Positions 60,706 to 64,000 of a stretch of DNA of 64,000 nt are shown here, piece after piece. Each line of letters opens with the position of its first letter. The first letter of the stretch is position 1. Location: NCBI RefSeq assembly GCF_000296815.2, contig NZ_CAIT01000009.1:1612001-1676000 (forward strand), given 5' to 3'. The DNA is from Fibrisoma limi BUZ 3. GTDB taxonomy: Bacteria > Bacteroidota > Bacteroidia > Cytophagales > Spirosomataceae. The translations under genes and the position numbers were made by a program. The notes below the pieces were generated by a model. That model did no database searches and was not told the DNA's origin. It worked only from the letters and a program-made list of their open reading frames with translations.

Positions 60706-63114
60706 ATGTATTACAAACAATTACTTTGGCTACTTGTTGCAACGTTTTTAGCCCTGCCGATGCAGGCACAGACAACCCAGAACGCACTCCAGCCAACTAC
60801 CAGTCAGGATAAACAGACCATCAGCGGATACATCAAAGACGCGGCTAATGGGGAAGGATTGATTGGCGTCTCCGTTTATGTCAAAGAAACCGGTACAGGG
60901 GCTGTAACAAACAGCTATGGATTCTACGGCATCACGCTCCTGCCCGGCACCTACACCGTCGTGATCTCCTACGTAGGCTACGAAACACAAACCAAGACAA
61001 TAACGCTCGGTGGCCAGAATGTTCGGCTGGATATGGAGTTGAGTCAGGAGGGCCGGAACCTGCAGGAGGTTACCGTATCGGCCGAGCGCGAAGCCAACGT
61101 CAAGAACATTGAAATGAGCGTCAACCGCATCGATACCAAAACGCTCCAGCGTATCCCGGCCCTGCTGGGCGAGGTTGACGTTGTGCGGAGTATTCAGTTG
61201 CTGCCGGGAGTTTCGACCGTGGGCGAAGGCGCTACCGGCTTCAACGTGCGGGGCGGTAGCATCGACCAGAACCTAGTCCTGCTCGACGAAGCACCGGTCT
61301 ACAACTCGTCGCACCTGTTCGGCTTCTTCTCCGTATTTAACCCTGATGCGGTCAAGGACGTCAAGCTGATCAAGGGAGGGATTCCCTCAAACTACGGCGG
61401 TCGGATCGCGTCTATTCTCGACGTACGACTTAAGGAAGGTAACGCGAAAAAGCCGGAACTAAACGGCGGCATCGGCCTAATATTTAGCCGTTTGTCTTAT
61501 GAACGCCCGCTGTTTAAAGGCAAAGGTTCGTTCATTGTGGCCGGACGCCGGTCCTACGCCGACATTCTGGCGCAACCGTTTCTGAACAACGACCTTCGGG
61601 GTTCGAAATTCTATTTCTACGACCTTACGGCTAAAGCCAATTACCGCATCAACGACAAGAACACGGTGTTTTTGTCCGGCTACTTCGGCCGCGATGTGTT
61701 CGGGGCTGACTTTGGTTTTAACTGGGGGAGTGCTACGGCCTCAGTGCGCTGGAACCACGTGTTCAGCGACAAGCTGTTTCTTAATACGACGGCCTACTAC
61801 AGCAACTACGACTACTCGCTCGACAGCGACCTGAAACGCAAAGAGCCCAATGACTTTTTCCGCACCGATTCGCGCATCGTCGATTACAGTCTGAAGCCGG
61901 ATTTCTCGCTGTTCCTGGGCAAAAACACCATTACGTTCGGCGGGCAGGCTATTCTGCACGATTTTCAGCCCGGCACGGCTACTGCTGCCAGTTCGGGAAG
62001 CATCCGGACGTTTGGATTAGAAAGTAAATACGCCCTGGAAAATGCCCTCTACATTGGCAATGATCAGCAGATTTCGCCCCGGCTGCAACTTCAGTATGGT
62101 CTGCGTTATTCGCTCTTCAACTACATCGGCCCCGGCGAAGCGTATGCCTTCACGACGGACGTACCGCTCGGAACCAGACGGTTACCCATCACAACGGTTC
62201 AGTACCGATCGGGTAATAACATACAGACTTACGGCAACTGGGAGCCTCGTTTCTCGGCTAAATACGAACTGACCGACAACAGCTCACTCAAACTGAGCTA
62301 CAACCGACTAGCCCAGTACATTCATTTAGTATCCAACACGACGGCCTCAACGCCACTGGACATCTGGACACCGTCTACGAACAACATCAAGCCCCAGATC
62401 GCCGACCAGATTGCCGGGGGCTACTTCCGCAATTTTGGCCGTTCGCGCAATGAGTTCGAAGCGTCGGTGGAGGTATATTATAAGTGGCTGCAAAACCAGA
62501 TCGATTACATCGATGGCGCTAACCTGATTCTGAACAAATTTCTGGAAGGCGACCTGCTGAGTGGACGCGGCCGGGCCTACGGAGCGGAGTTTTACCTGAA
62601 ACGAAACACGGGGGTTGTGAACGGCTGGATCAGCTACACGCTGGCCAAAACTGAACGACAGGTCGAGGGCATCAACAATGGCAACTGGTTCCCAACCCGC
62701 TTCGACAAGCGGCATACACTGACGTCGGTGCTTCTGTTCGACCCGGCCAACGCCAAGCGCTGGAACTTCTCGGCTACGTTTACGCTCGCCAGCGGTACGC
62801 CCGCTACGTTCCCAACTAACCGGTTTGAGTACCAGGGCTACGTCGTTCCGCAGAACTTTGGGAATACCCGCAACAACTACCGCATTCCGCCTTATCACCG
62901 GCTCGACCTGGCCGCTACGTTGCAGGGGCGCCGTCGGCCGAGCAAGCGGAAAGAAGACAACTGGGTGTTTTCAGTGTATAACGTCTATGCCCGCAAAAAT
63001 CCGTTCTCAGTGTATTTCCGCCAGAACGAAGACAACCCGCGCGTAACGGAAGCGGTTCGCTATTCTGTGTTTGCCACGCTTATACCATCGGTAACGTACA
63101 ACTTTAAATTCTAG
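60706..63114 (+). CDS. FecA-like TonB-dependent receptor with carboxypeptidase-like domain
   Basis: 802 residues from the ATG at 60706, chosen for the signal peptide that follows (LLVATFLALPMQAQ); an in-frame TTG at 60640 overlaps the -7 box. A carboxypeptidase regulatory-like domain (ISGYIKDAANGEGLIGVSVY) leads into a plug with GEVDVVRSIQLLPGVSTVGE, TGFNVRGGSIDQNLVLLDEA and IKGGIPSNYGGRIASILDV, typical of the DUF4249-linked TonB receptor group of Bacteroidota. The barrel ends in IPSVTYNFKF. The DUF4249 lipoprotein gene follows after 27 bp, so the two form a receptor/surface-lipoprotein operon. Ligand unknown. Confidence 0.93.
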   Translation: MYYKQLLWLLVATFLALPMQAQTTQNALQPTTSQDKQTISGYIKDAANGEGLIGVSVYVKETGTGAVTNSYGFYGITLLPGTYTVVISYVGYETQTKTITLGGQNVRLDMELSQEGRNLQEVTVSAEREANVKNIEMSVNRIDTKTLQRIPALLGEVDVVRSIQLLPGVSTVGEGATGFNVRGGSIDQNLVLLDEAPVYNSSHLFGFFSVFNPDAVKDVKLIKGGIPSNYGGRIASILDVRLKEGNAKKPELNGGIGLIFSRLSYERPLFKGKGSFIVAGRRSYADILAQPFLNNDLRGSKFYFYDLTAKANYRINDKNTVFLSGYFGRDVFGADFGFNWGSATASVRWNHVFSDKLFLNTTAYYSNYDYSLDSDLKRKEPNDFFRTDSRIVDYSLKPDFSLFLGKNTITFGGQAILHDFQPGTATAASSGSIRTFGLESKYALENALYIGNDQQISPRLQLQYGLRYSLFNYIGPGEAYAFTTDVPLGTRRLPITTVQYRSGNNIQTYGNWEPRFSAKYELTDNSSLKLSYNRLAQYIHLVSNTTASTPLDIWTPSTNNIKPQIADQIAGGYFRNFGRSRNEFEASVEVYYKWLQNQIDYIDGANLILNKFLEGDLLSGRGRAYGAEFYLKRNTGVVNGWISYTLAKTERQVEGINNGNWFPTRFDKRHTLTSVLLFDPANAKRWNFSATFTLASGTPATFPTNRFEYQGYVVPQNFGNTRNNYRIPPYHRLDLAATLQGRRRPSKRKEDNWVFSVYNVYARKNPFSVYFRQNEDNPRVTEAVRYSVFATLIPSVTYNFKF

Positions 63115-63141
63115 TGGCTGATGCCAGCCAACAGAAACACC

Positions 63142-64000
63142 ATGAAGAAACTAACTAGATTATCCATTCACCCAGCTCTCCTCCTTGCCTCCCTTCTTCT
63201 CTTAGGAGGTTGCGAAACGGTGATAGACGCAAACCTGGACGAAGGCCCGGCGCAGTTGTCGGTCGACGGTTTCATTACCGATCAGCCTGGTCCGCAAACG
63301 ATCCGCCTGACGCAAACGACCAGTTACTTTAACAATGGAACGCCCCCGGCCGCTACCAGCGCAACTGTTACGTTGACTGATAATGTCGGTAATACGTTCT
63401 CCTTCACCGATTCCGACAACGATGGCTATTACGTCTGGCAACCCCCGACGCCGTCTGCTACGCTGGGTCAGATCGGCCGGACGTATCAGTTATCAATCCG
63501 GTATCAGAACGACGAGTACCGCGCCACGTCGACCATCAACCGGGTACCCGTTGTGGATTCCATTATTTTTCGCGAGGAAAAGCTAAACCCTTTGTCCGAC
63601 GAGACCGGTTATCAGGCCGAATTCTTTGCCCGCGACCTACCCGGTCAAACGGACTACTACCGCGTTCGGTACTTCCGTAATGGCGAGCTTCAGAACCGCC
63701 CGGGAAACATCATTACGCTCGAAAACGCGTCGTTTCAGGGCAGTGCCGATACGGATGGCCTGGTCTTCATTCGCCCCTTCCGGCAATCAATCAACCCGGA
63801 AAATTTTTATGACATGGGCGATTCCGTTACGGTCGAAATTCAATCGATTACCCCCGATGCGTTCAGCTTTTTTCAGTCGGTGAGCGGGCAGATCACCAAC
63901 GGTGGTTTGTTTGCTACCCCAGCCACAAACGTACCTACGAACGTTGTCAACACCACCCCAAACGGCCGACCGGCTACGGGCTATTTCATTACGTCGGCGG
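63142..64000 (+). CDS. DUF4249 lipoprotein, cut by the window end
   Basis: The reading frame has no stop before the window ends (286 residues visible). The ATG at 63142 begins a lipoprotein signal with lipobox LGGC; an in-frame ATG at 63121 is an alternative. Mature features fit DUF4249: an early LSVDGFITDQPGPQTIRLTQT and a Tyr/Asn-rich beta domain (DGYYVWQPP, YRVRYFRNGEL). DUF4249 proteins are usually encoded right after a FecA-like receptor, as here, and are thought to be its cell-surface partner. Confidence 0.88.
   Translation, partial: MKKLTRLSIHPALLLASLLLLGGCETVIDANLDEGPAQLSVDGFITDQPGPQTIRLTQTTSYFNNGTPPAATSATVTLTDNVGNTFSFTDSDNDGYYVWQPPTPSATLGQIGRTYQLSIRYQNDEYRATSTINRVPVVDSIIFREEKLNPLSDETGYQAEFFARDLPGQTDYYRVRYFRNGELQNRPGNIITLENASFQGSADTDGLVFIRPFRQSINPENFYDMGDSVTVEIQSITPDAFSFFQSVSGQITNGGLFATPATNVPTNVVNTTPNGRPATGYFITSA

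Noticed and set aside
1-64000. tRNA, rRNA, CRISPR array, insertion sequence or prophage
   Set aside because: No tRNA T-loop or cloverleaf pattern, no regularly spaced direct repeats, and no transposase, integrase or phage protein was found in any frame.

Overview
The window reads as chromosome of a free-living Bacteroidota, most likely a Cytophagales member of the Spirosoma/Fibrella/Rudanella type. The evidence is the gene content: several TonB-dependent outer-membrane receptors with carboxypeptidase-like N-terminal domains, a fused SecDF, a PorZ-like propeller protein of the type IX secretion system, LytTR/LytS-type signalling, a propeller-type sensor kinase, a DUF4249 lipoprotein beside a FecA-like receptor, and promoters with the Bacteroidota -7 element TAnnTTTG instead of the Escherichia -10 box. 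No tRNA, rRNA, insertion sequence, phage, integrase or CRISPR array was seen. Several hairpin terminators are near-perfect palindromes.

Layout. 1-3.5 kb: end of a membrane-anchored hypothetical protein and a two-domain M16 peptidase. 3.5-8.3 kb (minus): two tandem LytS-type kinases with nearly identical catalytic halves but different sensor heads, joined by an ATGA overlap and followed by one LytTR regulator. 8.6-12.2 kb: two small secreted proteins and a TonB-dependent barrel protein. 12.5-15.1 kb: SGNH-like protein plus MBOAT acyltransferase. 15.4-20.5 kb: DUF418 protein, cupin, beta-lactamase-like serine hydrolase, amidohydrolase fused to a SnoaL-like domain. 20.5-25.1 kb: nadC (minus), a small membrane protein and secDF. 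25.2-29.1 kb: APC permease, then a TauE/SafE exporter with a persulfide dioxygenase-rhodanese protein (CstB architecture). 29.1-35.4 kb: hypothetical, pdhB, a second TonB barrel protein, and a nucleoside hydrolase plus methylthioribose-kinase-like protein. 35.5-38.3 kb (minus): tdk and porZ. 38.3-42.7 kb: an AT-richer gap, a Bacteroidota-conserved hypothetical and a helix-hairpin-helix/barrel protein. 42.9-50.3 kb: subtilisin-like lipoprotein, a pair of inverted DnaA boxes, ABA4-like membrane protein, S41 peptidase, DEDDh exonuclease and a large propeller histidine kinase. 50.4-64 kb: prolyl oligopeptidase, barrel protein, ArsR regulator, siderophore-type TonB receptor, lipoprotein MsrA, two tandem PPK2 polyphosphate kinases, TraB/GumN protein, FecA-like receptor and a DUF4249 lipoprotein cut by the window end.

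How it works together. Most of the window is cell-envelope business: outer-membrane uptake, extracytoplasmic proteolysis (M16, S8, S41, S9), export (SecDF, PorZ) and signalling. Two small metabolic pairs stand out: tauE-cstB-like (sulfide detoxification) and nucleoside hydrolase plus sugar kinase (nucleoside or methylthio-nucleoside salvage). I did not find a clearly new multi-gene system. The best leads are the inverted DnaA-box pair, a set of start codons placed six bases after a -7 element (probable leaderless mRNAs), the twin-kinase/one-regulator locus, and two unusual palindromes that may be operators.
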